In this document: piece by piece, positions 1 through 9,300 of the stretch
Position numbering within the stretch: the stretch's first letter is position 1
Layout of the letters: every line of letters begins with the position of its first letter
Made by a program: the position numbers and the translations under genes
From: Anaeromyces robustus
Taxonomy: Eukaryota > Neocallimastigomycota > Neocallimastigomycetes > Neocallimastigales > Neocallimastigaceae
Assembly: GCA_002104895.1 (NCBI GenBank)
Contig: MCFG01000014.1
Location: 180,001 to 190,000 of the forward strand
DNA length: 10,000 nt
Direction of reading: 5' to 3'
Notes under the pieces: generated by a model
Seen by the model: the letters and a program-made list of their open reading frames with translations, nothing else
Told to the model about the DNA's origin: nothing
Databases searched by the model: none

Positions 1-1757
1 AATGCTAATGAAATTGTTAAAGAAAATTCTGATGTATTAATGCTTGAAACATCTGTTGATGAATTATCAAAACAAAATCAGTCTTCAACCTCCGAATTAC
101 CAACTGAAAGTTCAATCTCTGTAGAAAAATCAACTTCAAATAATAATACTACAACTAACTTTAATGAAATTACTAATCCTATATCTAATATTAATAATGA
201 TAAAGCTAATAATAATACAATAAGAAATAATAATAGTCAAATTAATCAAAATATAGTAATTCCAAGAGATAATAGTGCATCAATAAATAGTAATAATGGC
301 AGTAGAGTTCATGGACCTAAAAAATCATTATTACCACCAAAATCATTAAAACCACCACAAAGAAGAAATAATGAAAAAGCTAAAGTAAATTTAGTTAGTA
401 ATACTATTATAGATGGTAATATTATTAATGATAATTCAGATTTTGTAAGTACAGTCATTATTAGCAATAATACAAATGGATCTGTTCCAGTTTATCCAGA
501 AAATATAAATGATAATAATGGAAATATACCAACATCACAAAATAATAATAGAAATTCAAAGAAAAGAAAATTAACAAATAAAAGTAAAAATGCTATAGAT
601 TATTCTGATGTTTTAGATATTCCAACAGGTATTTATCATAATAGTTAAAAAATAATAATAAATAATTAATGAATAATATTATAAATAGTAATGATTAATA
701 ATAGTAATAATAATAATTAATAATTAATAATAATAATTAATAATCAATAATAATATTAATAATTAATAATAATAATAAAAATAATAATTTTTAATAATTT
801 ATAATAAAATATATAATTAATAATAAAATATAATTTTTTTTAATAATAATATATATTAACGATTAAATTAAATTTAATAATTAATATGATTTTATATATT
901 ATAATTCAAAAGATAATTTAACGGATTCTTCTCAATTTGTAATACCAGTTAATAATATTAATGAACATATTGAACCTTATAATATTACAAGTGATTCATC
1001 ATTACCAGAAAATGGTAATAATAATCCAATGAATGAAAATAATATTATACAAAATGATATTATTGAAGAAAATGGTAATAAATCAAAGGATATTACATCA
1101 CAGAAAGCAATAAAAGCTATATTAGATAGAAATGAGTTCCTTGAGAATCAATTAAAGGATTTCAAAAGTGAATTTTATAATTTCAAAAAATTCCAAGAAA
1201 AATTGGAGCAAATGGAATCTAAAATTAAAGAATTGGAAAGAGAAAAAGGTGTACTTAAAAATATGTTAGATGAAAAGGACAGACAAGATATAAATTCAAG
1301 AAATTCAATATCATCATCAATATCTTCTTCTGTACATAATAGTAATACTAACAACAATAACAATAACAATAACAACAACAACAATAATAATAATAATATA
1401 ATGGTTAATAATAATAATAATAATAATAATGAAAATTCCAGTAGTGTATCTAGTATGAATTCAGTAAATGATACAAATAATTCCAATAATATTAATGGTA
1501 TAAATAATATAGATGATATAGTTCAATCTGATAGAAATTATAATTCTAATCCAGGTGTTAATTATTTATCGACTACTATTGTTTCACCTAATCATAATAA
1601 TACTTATAATGAAAATTACAATACATATAAAAAAAATGACAATCAATATAATCAAAATTTTAATACATTAACTATACCACCTCAAATCGTAGAAAATCCT
1701 CAAGCTACATATACTTCTAATATTATCAATACCAAAAAACCAATGCAAAATAATTAA
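1..1757 (+). CDS. Asn/Ser-rich coiled-coil protein of unknown function, 5'-partial, two exons
   Basis: Join 1..628 and 913..1757, stop TAA at 1755-1757, giving the C-terminal 490 residues. The frame is already open at base 1, so the true start lies upstream and the ATG at 40 is probably internal. Coding signal also continues upstream of the ATG at 1029, back to about 913, so 1029 is not a start either; a phase-1 intron joins the two frames. In window numbering, residues 1-100 are Ser/Thr/Asn-rich. A basic proline patch follows at about 103-122 (VHGPKKSLLPPKSLKPPQRR) and an NLS-like KKRK at 187-190. Residues about 273-334 are a charged predicted coiled coil, followed by Asn runs of 16 and 8 and an Asn/Tyr/Thr-rich tail. 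No enzymatic or DNA-binding domain is visible. The basic patches and Asn-rich sequence suggest a nuclear or RNA-associated regulator, but that is inference only. A bZIP was considered, but no adjoining basic region of the right form is seen. Confidence 0.72.
629..912 (+). other. Predicted spliceosomal intron (GT-AG, phase 1, 284 bp)
   Basis: The donor reads CAG|GTATTT, with GT at 629-630. The acceptor is the AG at 911-912 in TTCAAAAG|ATAATT. Exon 1 ends after the first base of a codon and exon 2 begins with the two bases needed to finish it, making GAT (Asp), so the frames on both sides join without a stop. The interior is almost pure A/T, with many TAA/TAAT words and stops in all frames, unlike both flanks. 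A possible branch site is TTAAC at 856-860, about 50 bases before the acceptor. If the intron is retained, translation stops at 646-648. The acceptor has A rather than a pyrimidine at -3, which is a mild weakness. Confidence 0.75.
1350..1430 (+). repeat. Trinucleotide (AAY)n repeat encoding two poly-Asn runs
   Basis: Sixteen Asn codons (1350-1397) are followed by Ile-Met-Val and eight more Asn codons (1407-1430), all in frame inside exon 2. The first run mixes AAC and AAT about equally, while the second is pure AAT. It lies just after the coiled coil and a Ser-rich stretch, and probably forms a disordered linker. The Leu-rich minus-strand frame across it is only the reverse complement of this repeat. 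Confidence 0.9.
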
Positions 1758-2036
1758 TTTAATTATAGATGTATAATAATCATAATTAGAAATAAATAAA
1801 AAAAAAAAAAAAAAAAAAACAAATTGTTTAATCCTTTAATTATTTATTATAAATATCAGGAAAAAAAAATAAAAAAAAAAAAAAAAAAAAAAAAAATAAA
1901 AATAAAAAATGCATTTTAATTTGAATGTTTAATTAGTTTTTATTGATAAATAATATATATATATATATAAGAATTAATTAATGACCTTTTTAATTATTCA
2001 TATATATATGATTTATATATATTATTATATTTTAAG
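1758..2036. other. AT-rich 3' flank with two poly-A tracts
   Basis: This non-coding stretch follows the first gene. It holds a 22-base A run (1798-1819), a 26-base A run (1871-1896) preceded by nine A's and one T, and a short (TA)n tract near 1953-1970. AATAAA-like words occur after the stop, but they are too common here to name a polyadenylation site. The end of the interval (about 2006-2036) resembles the intron 3' end at 884-912. Confidence 0.6.
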
Positions 2037-2105
2037 GATAATGTTAATAATAATAATAATAATGAAGAAGAATTATTATATAAGGCAAAAAGAAAGATAT
2101 TAGTT
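2037..2105 (+). other. Short exon-like island, Asn/Glu/Lys-rich
   Basis: After an AG at 2035-2036 the sequence reads as codons for DNV, six Asn, EEELLYKAKRKIL. Its codon use resembles the genes, and the AT-only sequence on both sides does not. The frame stays open to a TAA near 2157, but beyond about 2105 the residues look non-coding. It could be a small terminal exon of the first gene, a duplicated exon fragment or a chance open stretch. The only phase-compatible donor I found before the first gene's stop is ATC|GTAGAA at 1689. Using it would remove a plausible coding tail, so I do not add the island to that gene. Confidence 0.25.
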
Positions 2106-2399
2106 TTAAAAATTTACATTTTTTTTAATTTTAATAAAATTTCATTTTCACTTTTATAATTAAAACTGAAAATAAAAATTATATTTTTTTTTATGTATTT
2201 AAAGATTAGTTTAAAATGTACACTTTATTGATAACGATTAATATATTTTCCTAATATATTAATATTATACAACTTGTAGAATATATATTATTTATATATA
2301 TATACATAAAATAAAGATTCATCTTTAATCTATTTTATTTGTATAATGAATTATAATGAATTTATATATTAAGATAATAAGATATGAAATATTATCTAT
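2106..2399. other. AT-rich spacer with no gene seen
   Basis: No coding signal is visible. The only local structures are short A/T palindromes, for example AAAGATTCATCTTT near 2313-2326, of a kind common in such sequence. Confidence 0.5.
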
Positions 2400-2466
2400 G
2401 CCACAATTAATTAAAATTAATTTTTTGTGGCCTGTATTTATCAGGTGTTATATCATTAAGCCACAA
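2400..2466. repeat. Hairpin cluster with three GCCACAA words
   Basis: GCCACAA at 2400-2406 pairs with TTGTGGC at 2425-2431. Inside this stem a second one forms, TTAATT against AATTAA, with a short bulge and an AA loop. A smaller hairpin follows, CCTG(tatttat)CAGG at 2431-2445. A third GCCACAA in direct orientation lies at 2460-2466. GC-containing inverted repeats stand out against this A/T background. They could be the end of a mobile element, a MITE remnant or an RNA hairpin. No tRNA fold fits. Confidence 0.5.
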
Positions 2467-2479
2467 TATGATCAAAATA

Positions 2480-2481
<2 letters not shown>

Positions 2482-2510
<29 letters not shown>
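2482..2510. repeat. Poly-T run of 29, directly after ATCAAAATACC
   Basis: An uninterrupted T homopolymer directly follows the word ATCAAAATACC (2471-2481). The same 11-base word recurs at 3766-3776. On the minus strand this is a poly-A tract abutting one copy of a direct repeat, the arrangement left by target-primed retroposition, though a plain homopolymer slip is also possible. Confidence 0.85.
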
Positions 2511-2516
<6 letters not shown>

Positions 2517-2726
2517 TTCTTATATATAATTTTTTTTATAAGTTACTATATTACTAATAATATAGTATAGTGATTAATAAATAAAATAATATACATAAAA
2601 AAAAAAATGAAATATAAATAAAATGACAAAAATGTTTGTAAATTTTCCTTTGAAAATGAAATAAAGGAATTTTTTATTTAATTAACATATGTTATATATA
2701 TATTCACCTTATTATTATGAATTTTG
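2511..2726. other. AT-rich spacer with a small hairpin
   Basis: No gene is seen. An imperfect inverted repeat with CCTTT/AAAGG arms lies at about 2644-2677, with an AT-rich loop. Confidence 0.4.
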
Positions 2727-2884
2727 GATTCAATCGAAGACCCTACCTTTTAATTTATTGGACAAATTGTATCTATTACAAGTTATTATACTTATTTAGA
2801 GATTCTTTTAGATAGTAGTTTGTCACTTCAACCAGTTATTAAATCAACAAATAACAAGATTAGAAAAACTCTCATTTCTGTTAA

Positions 2885-2932
<48 letters not shown>

Positions 2933-3640
2933 TACCCATTAATGATTAATGTCTGTAAATTCCAACACATTCTATATTTAATTTTATGGTTGGTAATCAA
3001 GTTAATTATGTTGTACATTTGCTAGATATATATTCAAATTTATAATTAAGCTCATAAATTAATAAACTCACTTCTTTTATATCATTATATAATTTCTCTA
3101 AAAGGTATTAATATTTCTTCATTATCAGCTAAATGTAAATTGATGTAAAATAAGATAGTTTATGAGATGAGTAAATTTTAATGGTGTCATTTCTTAATTA
3201 GGTAATAAGTTTCTAAAAATGATAAAATATTCATGGGCTAAAGAAGGTAGAACTCTATCTAAGAAACTTTCCAAGATTGATAAAATGGATATAATCCATT
3301 ACTTATAGAATAATGATATTAAAAAAGATTTAATAAAAGTTGCCTTTTATATTGAAAATTTTTTTTTGTATTAATGAGAAACTTCTTATATTATAATTTA
3401 ACTAGTTTTTAAAAATTCGTTGTGAAATTGATAACGGTGTAGGGTTTATTATTTCCGTTTTAGTGAAAGAAGTTAAACATCATTATGTAAAATATGATAT
3501 GTACTGCAAAGCTGTTTAATAAATCATGTTTATTGTTCATGATCTGATCAAATATTACCATTATTCAATAGATTCCTAAATCTAACCAAATTGCGTCAGT
3601 GTTGATAATACGGTAAGATGACAGTATGCCATATATTTCT
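2727..3640 (+). pseudogene. Decayed coding island, possibly transposase-derived
   Basis: This stretch has more G/C and more protein-like words than its surroundings, but no intact ORF. Three plus-strand pieces stand out. The piece at 2754-2886 (FIGQIVSITSYYTYLEILLD, then an STNNKIRKT segment) has the look of a helix-turn-helix N-terminus. The piece at 3198-3374 contains YSWAKEGRTLSKKLSKIDK and one internal stop at 3306-3308. The piece at 3406-3618 contains DNGVGFIISVLVKEV, then several stops, then PNCVSVDNTV at 3586-3615. A PN.V.VDN pattern after such a segment recalls the second catalytic Asp region of the Tc1/mariner (IS630-like) superfamily. A 40-T run interrupts the island. The resemblance is by eye and weak, and the minus strand at about 3450-3660 also has fairly open frames. 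A decayed gene of another kind, or none, is possible. Confidence 0.3.
2887..2926. repeat. Poly-T run of 40
   Basis: An uninterrupted T homopolymer lies inside the decayed island, directly after an open segment ending in SVKV. It may be an insertion or a slippage expansion. Its exact length is unreliable in most assemblies. Confidence 0.9.
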
Positions 3641-3995
3641 AACAATGATGATAATTTTTGTACATAATAATGTATTATCAGAATAATATACGTTATACTT
3701 TATGAAACAATTTATTTAATTATACCTTATATATATAAGCATTTTTATTTTTTTTTTATTTTTATATCAAAATACCATTTTTTATGTAATTGTATGTACT
3801 TTAATAATATTTAATAAAATTTATAGAATTATATTTTTATATAATAAACAATACAAATATAATTTAAAAGGTTAAATAATTAATAATACCTTTATTTTTT
3901 ATCTTTATTTTTTATCTCTATTTTTTTATGGAAATATAATTTATAACTTTATTTATTAATAAAATTTTAATTTCTTTTTCAGATGTAATGTAATT
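3641..3995. other. AT-rich spacer with no gene seen
   Basis: The content is A/T words, T-rich runs near 3740-3765 and the second copy of ATCAAAATACC at 3766-3776. No ORF with gene-like residues is seen on either strand. Confidence 0.5.
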
Positions 3996-4184
<189 letters not shown>

Positions 4185-5762
4185 AGTATATAAATAATAT
4201 ATAGAGAATTGATATTTAAAAATTTCCATTTATATATAATTATATTATTAATATATATTAACAATATATTATAAAAAACTTTAAAAGTTACACAAATTTA
4301 TTGTCATATTGTATTATTTGAAAAAAAAATGTTTACACTTTTTTATTAATATAGAAAATTATCTTTTATATTAATACAAATATATTAATATGTATAATAT
4401 AATCAAATATATTTATACTATAATTTTTTGTAATATGAATAAAATATATAATTATAGAATAAATTATAAAAATTATAATTTAAAATTTAGAAAATATAAT
4501 ATATTGTAATATATTAGAATATATGAAATCATTTTATTAAAATGTTTTTTTTTTGATTATAATTTAAATTTATATTATTTTTATAATTTTCAATATATAA
4601 AATAATTATATATAGATTTTATATATTTATTTTTATATATTTCAAATTTATTAATTTATCATATGTAAAAAAAGGACCGTAATGTTTATTATAATTTATA
4701 TATTATCGTATATTAAATATATTACAATATATTATATATTAGTTTTATATAGGAAAAAACTTTATAATACATTTTATTAATATATGTCAGAATTTTTCAT
4801 ATATAAGAAATGAATTTGTTGGAAAATGTTCTTAAAATTTTGAAGTAATATAAATAAAAATAAAATAATATTAATTATAGATGATTTAATAAATAAATCA
4901 AAATTTCATAAGAAATTTGTTAATAATGAAATTAATAAAAACATTTATTAATTAATAATCCAAAAAGAAACTAGATTCAAAAGGATTAAAGAGAATTTGA
5001 TATATTTAATAATATATATTTTCATAATTTTCTTTGTTTTTTGGATTAGATTTGAACTATGAAAAATAGATAATTTATATTTTTCATTTATAATTAATAT
5101 AAATATATTATATACTAAAACATTTTTCAAAAAAAAAAAAAAATAGTTATAAGAAGAATGTTAAATATAAACATATTTGATTCAATATGTTAAAATAAGT
5201 AAAGCTCATAAATAAAATAAAAAAAAATATTGAAAAAGTTATAACATTCTGTAACTAATAAAGGAAATTTCAAAAAAAAAAAAAAAAAATTATTGTTTAA
5301 ATAAATTTTTAAAACATATAAAAATATAGGTTCTTTTTATTAGATATAATAAACAAGTTAAAAAAAAAAAAAAGAACTTTATATAAATAGAATTTCGAAG
5401 AAATTTCAAATAAAAATGATCTATTATAGTACATAATAAAGAATATTTTTATTTAGTTTTTTATTAATATTTAATAATATTTTTTATTATATGAATAAAT
5501 AAATAAATAAAAATATTTAACATTCTTTTTTTACAATTGAAGTATCAAATTATAATAAAAATAATAAAAGAAGTATTTTTATAGGAAAAATATAAAACTG
5601 ATAAATGAAAAAAGAATTATTTTTATAGTAATCGAAAAATAATAATTATATTAATTTAATTTGTCAATATTAGAGATTTATTTTTATTCATTAATTTGTT
5701 TAATATTCTTTAAGTAGTAATTTTTTTATATTTTTTTAAAAAAAGAATTTATCAGTTATATT
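4185..5762. other. Long AT-rich intergenic region with no gene seen
   Basis: About 1.6 kb of nearly pure A/T sequence with short A runs at about 5130-5143, 5272-5289 and 5360-5372. A 60-codon minus-strand frame at 4948-5130 has only Ile/Lys/Asn/Leu-type residues, as random A/T would give. Two exact 14-base inverted repeat pairs are present: 5442-5455 with 5504-5517, and 5155-5168 with 5513-5526. I see no RNA gene. Confidence 0.55.
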
Positions 5763-5930
5763 AAAAAACAAAACCAAACAAACAATCAAGCAAAAAAAAC
5801 AAAACCAAACAAAAAAACAAAAAAACAAAAAACAAAAAAACAAAAAAACAAAAGAAAAAACAAAAAACCAAACAAGAACAAGAACAAAACAAAACAAAAC
5901 AAAAAAAAAAACAATAAACAAAGAGAATAA
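5763..5930. repeat. A/C-only strand-asymmetric tract, (CA3-7)n
   Basis: On the plus strand nearly every base is A or C, in irregular CAAAA to CAAAAAAA units, with a few G's and two or three T's in about 170 bases. The minus strand is therefore T/G-rich and gives a false 130-codon Phe/Cys/Val-rich frame (5736-6128) that is not a gene. The tract lies about 450 bases upstream of the CAP-Gly gene start. Confidence 0.85.
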
Positions 5931-6374
5931 AAATTTCAAAAATATTGATATATTTAAAATATCATTGAAGCCAAATTTAAATAATAGATATAGTATTAAA
6001 AAAAAAAAAGATATTATACAAATTCTCAAAGAGAATCTTATTTGTAACAAAAAAAATAGAAATCCCATTTCAATATAAAAATCAAATGTTAATATATTTA
6101 TATTAAATTCAATAGAAAATAATAACAATAGTAATAAATTAATAAATTAAATAAGTAATTTATAAAAAAATAATTTATTATTGAATATTGTATATATAAT
6201 ATAAAATATAATACATTTAATTATTTTTATTCACTGAAAATAATAATAAAACCTTTATATAAAAACAACTACACATATAATTCATATATAATTAAAAAAA
6301 AAAACAACATATTATTCAAAAAAGGAAAAGAATATTTATTATTGGAGAAAAAAATAAAATAATCAAAAAGTAAA
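5931..6374 (+). promoter_or_regulatory. Upstream region of the CAP-Gly gene, with a weak TATA-like site
   Basis: No ORF is seen. TATATAAA at 6256-6263, about 115-120 bases before the ATG, could serve as a TATA-like element, but such words are frequent in this A/T-rich DNA. The leader just before the start is A-rich (aaagtaaaATG, A at -3), a favourable start context. An in-frame TAA at 6360-6362 closes the frame upstream. Confidence 0.3.
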
Positions 6375-9300
6375 ATGTCAGATTCAAGCTTAAAGTTTTT
6401 AAAACGTCCTCCACGTTTGGGAGATGTAGTCCAAGTAAAAACTACTTTACAAGAAGGTACTGTGAAATTTGTTGGTACTATACATTTTAAATCTGGTACA
6501 TGGGTTGGAATAGAGTTATTTGAACATGGATCAGGTAAAAATAATGGAACAATTAAAGGCGTTACATATTTTAAATGTCCTGCTCAAACAGGTTTATTAG
6601 TTATGGCATCAAGTGTTAATGTTTTAAAACCAGCTCAAAAAATTGTAACTAATTCACAAAAAGCATCATTAGTTAGTAAAACAATATATAAACAAACTAG
6701 AAAACCTCGAAAATCTATTTCTCGTCCCAATGAAACAACGGTGACACCTTCAGAAAGTGTAGATAATTCAAGAAAAATAAAAACTCTTCCAAGAACTTCA
6801 AAACCAAGTGTAATTAAGGTAAAACCAAGACCAAAGTCTTCACATATATCAAAATCTACTTATATAGATAAATCTTTTTCAAATGGAAGATTAGATCGTA
6901 TAAATGAAGGAATTAATCGTCAACCTGCTCAAACAAACATAAACATTAATATGACAATGACTACAAGTCCAAAAGAAAAATCAATTTTCCTTAAAAATAG
7001 ATTAAATCCAAATTCATCAGCTATTCTTTTACCAAAATGTGAAGTAGAGGGTGAAATACAAGATGATTCTAAAAATATTAATGATGCCATTATTAATGGT
7101 TTACAAAATACATTAGTTCATTTGAAAGATATTGTTTCTGGATTAGCTGAAGAAATTTATATAAAAGATGATAAAATAAATGGAGATGTTCCAAGAATTC
7201 AAGCTACAATTGAACATGAAAATAATGAAAATTCTCAAGATGATATTTCATCATCAGATAGTGATTTAGAGAAAGAAAAGAATTCTATAGATGGAAATAA
7301 AAATGATTTCTCTTCAACAACTGATATACCATTAAAGAATTGTGGAGGAGATGGTGTTCGTATGGTAAGGCAATCATTAAAACAAGTAACAGACAGTCAA
7401 CGTACTATTTCTGAATTATCTATAGGATTAGTTAATGCACAACAAGAAGTTCGTAAATTGAAGGATAATCAAACTAATCTAAATCGTGAACTTAGTTATT
7501 ATAAAGAAGAAAATAAAAGTTTAATTGAAAGGGTTGCTGAATTAGAAAAGGAAAATAAATCGTTATCTACTTTATCATCCAACGAACGCTATATTAATGA
7601 TTTAGAAATGAAAAACAAAAAATTAAACATGGAGTATGAGCAAGTTAAAAATGAGCTATTTTTCGCTAAGAAAAATATAGAAGAACTTTATCGTAAATTG
7701 GAATATAATGAATCACCAGCGAAAAATATTTCACTTTATAATAAATATTCCAGAAGTGAATCACGTATTGCTCGTCATAAAGCATTTGCCAATTCTAAAA
7801 GAAATACTAGTTATAGTAATATTTATACAAAATCTAGAAATCTTAAAGATAATGGATCATCAGAATTTTCATACAATAGTGATGCTGAAACTAAAATTAA
7901 TGATACATTAATTGATATGAAAGAACAAAATGAAAAATTAATATTAGAGAATGAAACTCTTCATGAAGAAATGGAAATGTTAAAGAATACTTTATTAGAT
8001 ATTCAAGAAGATCGTGAAAAATCATCAAATCATTTCTTAGAAAAAATGGAATATCAAGAAAAGAAATATGATGATTTAAAAATGAAATATCGTCAAGTTG
8101 AATCTGAGAAAGCAGATCTTTTGGAACGTATTGAAAGTTTATCAAGTCTTACTAATACTAATAATAATAATAATAATAGTAATAGTAATAATAATATAAA
8201 TAATGATTATAGTAATAGTCATAGTAGTAGTAATAGTAATACCAATAACGAATCTTCAACAAGTAATAATAAAAAGGAAAATTCTTCATCAATAGATGAT
8301 GCGATGATAGCTGAAATGAAGAGTTTAATTGCTGATATGGAAGTAACTTTAAATAAAACAATTAAATCGGAACAAGAAGCTCGTTCTAATTTTGATGCTG
8401 TAAATAAACTTTATGAAGCTTCAAAAGTTAAAATGGAATCTCTTAAACATGAATTGGAACAAAGAAAAATGGATTATCAATTTTTAAGTGAGAGTAATGA
8501 AGATCTTACTAGAGAAAATGAAGAATTAAAGCAAGCCATTGAAGAATTAAATCAAAATCAAATTCAAATGCAAAATTCTAATTCATCTTCAAATGAAGAA
8601 TTTCAAGAGAAATACAATCAACTTAAAAAGCAATTAGAAGCTTCTAAAAGTATTATTGAAGATAAAGAGGCTGAAATGATTAATTATGAAGTTCAATGTT
8701 CTCAATTAGAAGGTCAAATTATAGATTTCGAAAAACAACTTTCTATGAAACAAAATGAAATAGATTGTTTAATGGAAAAATATGAAACTCTTGAGAAAGT
8801 TAATAGTAGTCATACATTAGGTGATAATGAAAAGAATGAAATTATTCAAGATCAAGCAAATAAAATTTGTATGTTAGAAGAAGCAGTTAAAGAATTCAAA
8901 GATGAAAATAATTTATTAAAAATTAATAATGAAGAAAATATTAATGAAATTTCAAAATTGAATAAAATGAAAAGTGATTTAGAAATTCAAATGACTAATA
9001 AACAAAATGAAATGGAAGAAAAAGCTTTAATTCAATCAAATTCTAATTTAATGGAACAAGAAATAAAGGAAAAAAATATTAAAATTGAAGAATTAACTCG
9101 TAAAAATGATGATCTTTCCACTGAAATTAAAGAATCTAATGATAAATTTATAAAAATTAAAAATGAAAAAGAAAGAGTAGATCAAGAATTAGAAGAATTA
9201 AATAAACGTATGTCACAAAACACTCAAGAATTGGAAAAAATAACTTCAAAATATGAAGAAGATAAAAAACGATATGAAGATGAAATTTTTGAAATAACTA

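Noticed and set aside
1029-1031. ATG at 1029 as a gene start
   Set aside because: Coding sequence continues in the same frame upstream to the splice acceptor at 912.
1175-1486. Leu-rich minus-strand frame
   Set aside because: It is the reverse complement of the Asn-codon repeat and coiled coil of the plus-strand exon; its residues simply mirror the repeat.
2724-2750. Possible tRNA T-arm (GGATTCAATCGAAGACCC and its reverse complement)
   Set aside because: It lacks the GTTCRANNC loop, and no acceptor or anticodon stem can be built around it.
4948-5130. 60-codon minus-strand frame
   Set aside because: Only Ile/Lys/Asn/Leu-type residues as expected from random A/T, with no conserved-looking motif.
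5385-5410. Heat-shock-element-like GAATTTCGAAGAAATTTC
   Set aside because: The GAA/TTC units do not keep the required spacing, and no gene start is nearby.
5736-6128. Hydrophobic Phe/Cys/Val-rich minus-strand frame of 130 codons
   Set aside because: It is produced by the A/C-only tract read on the other strand. It has no gene-like composition outside that tract.
7708-8361. Short frames on both strands inside the CAP-Gly gene
   Set aside because: They overlap a continuous 1208-codon plus-strand frame and are shadows of it.
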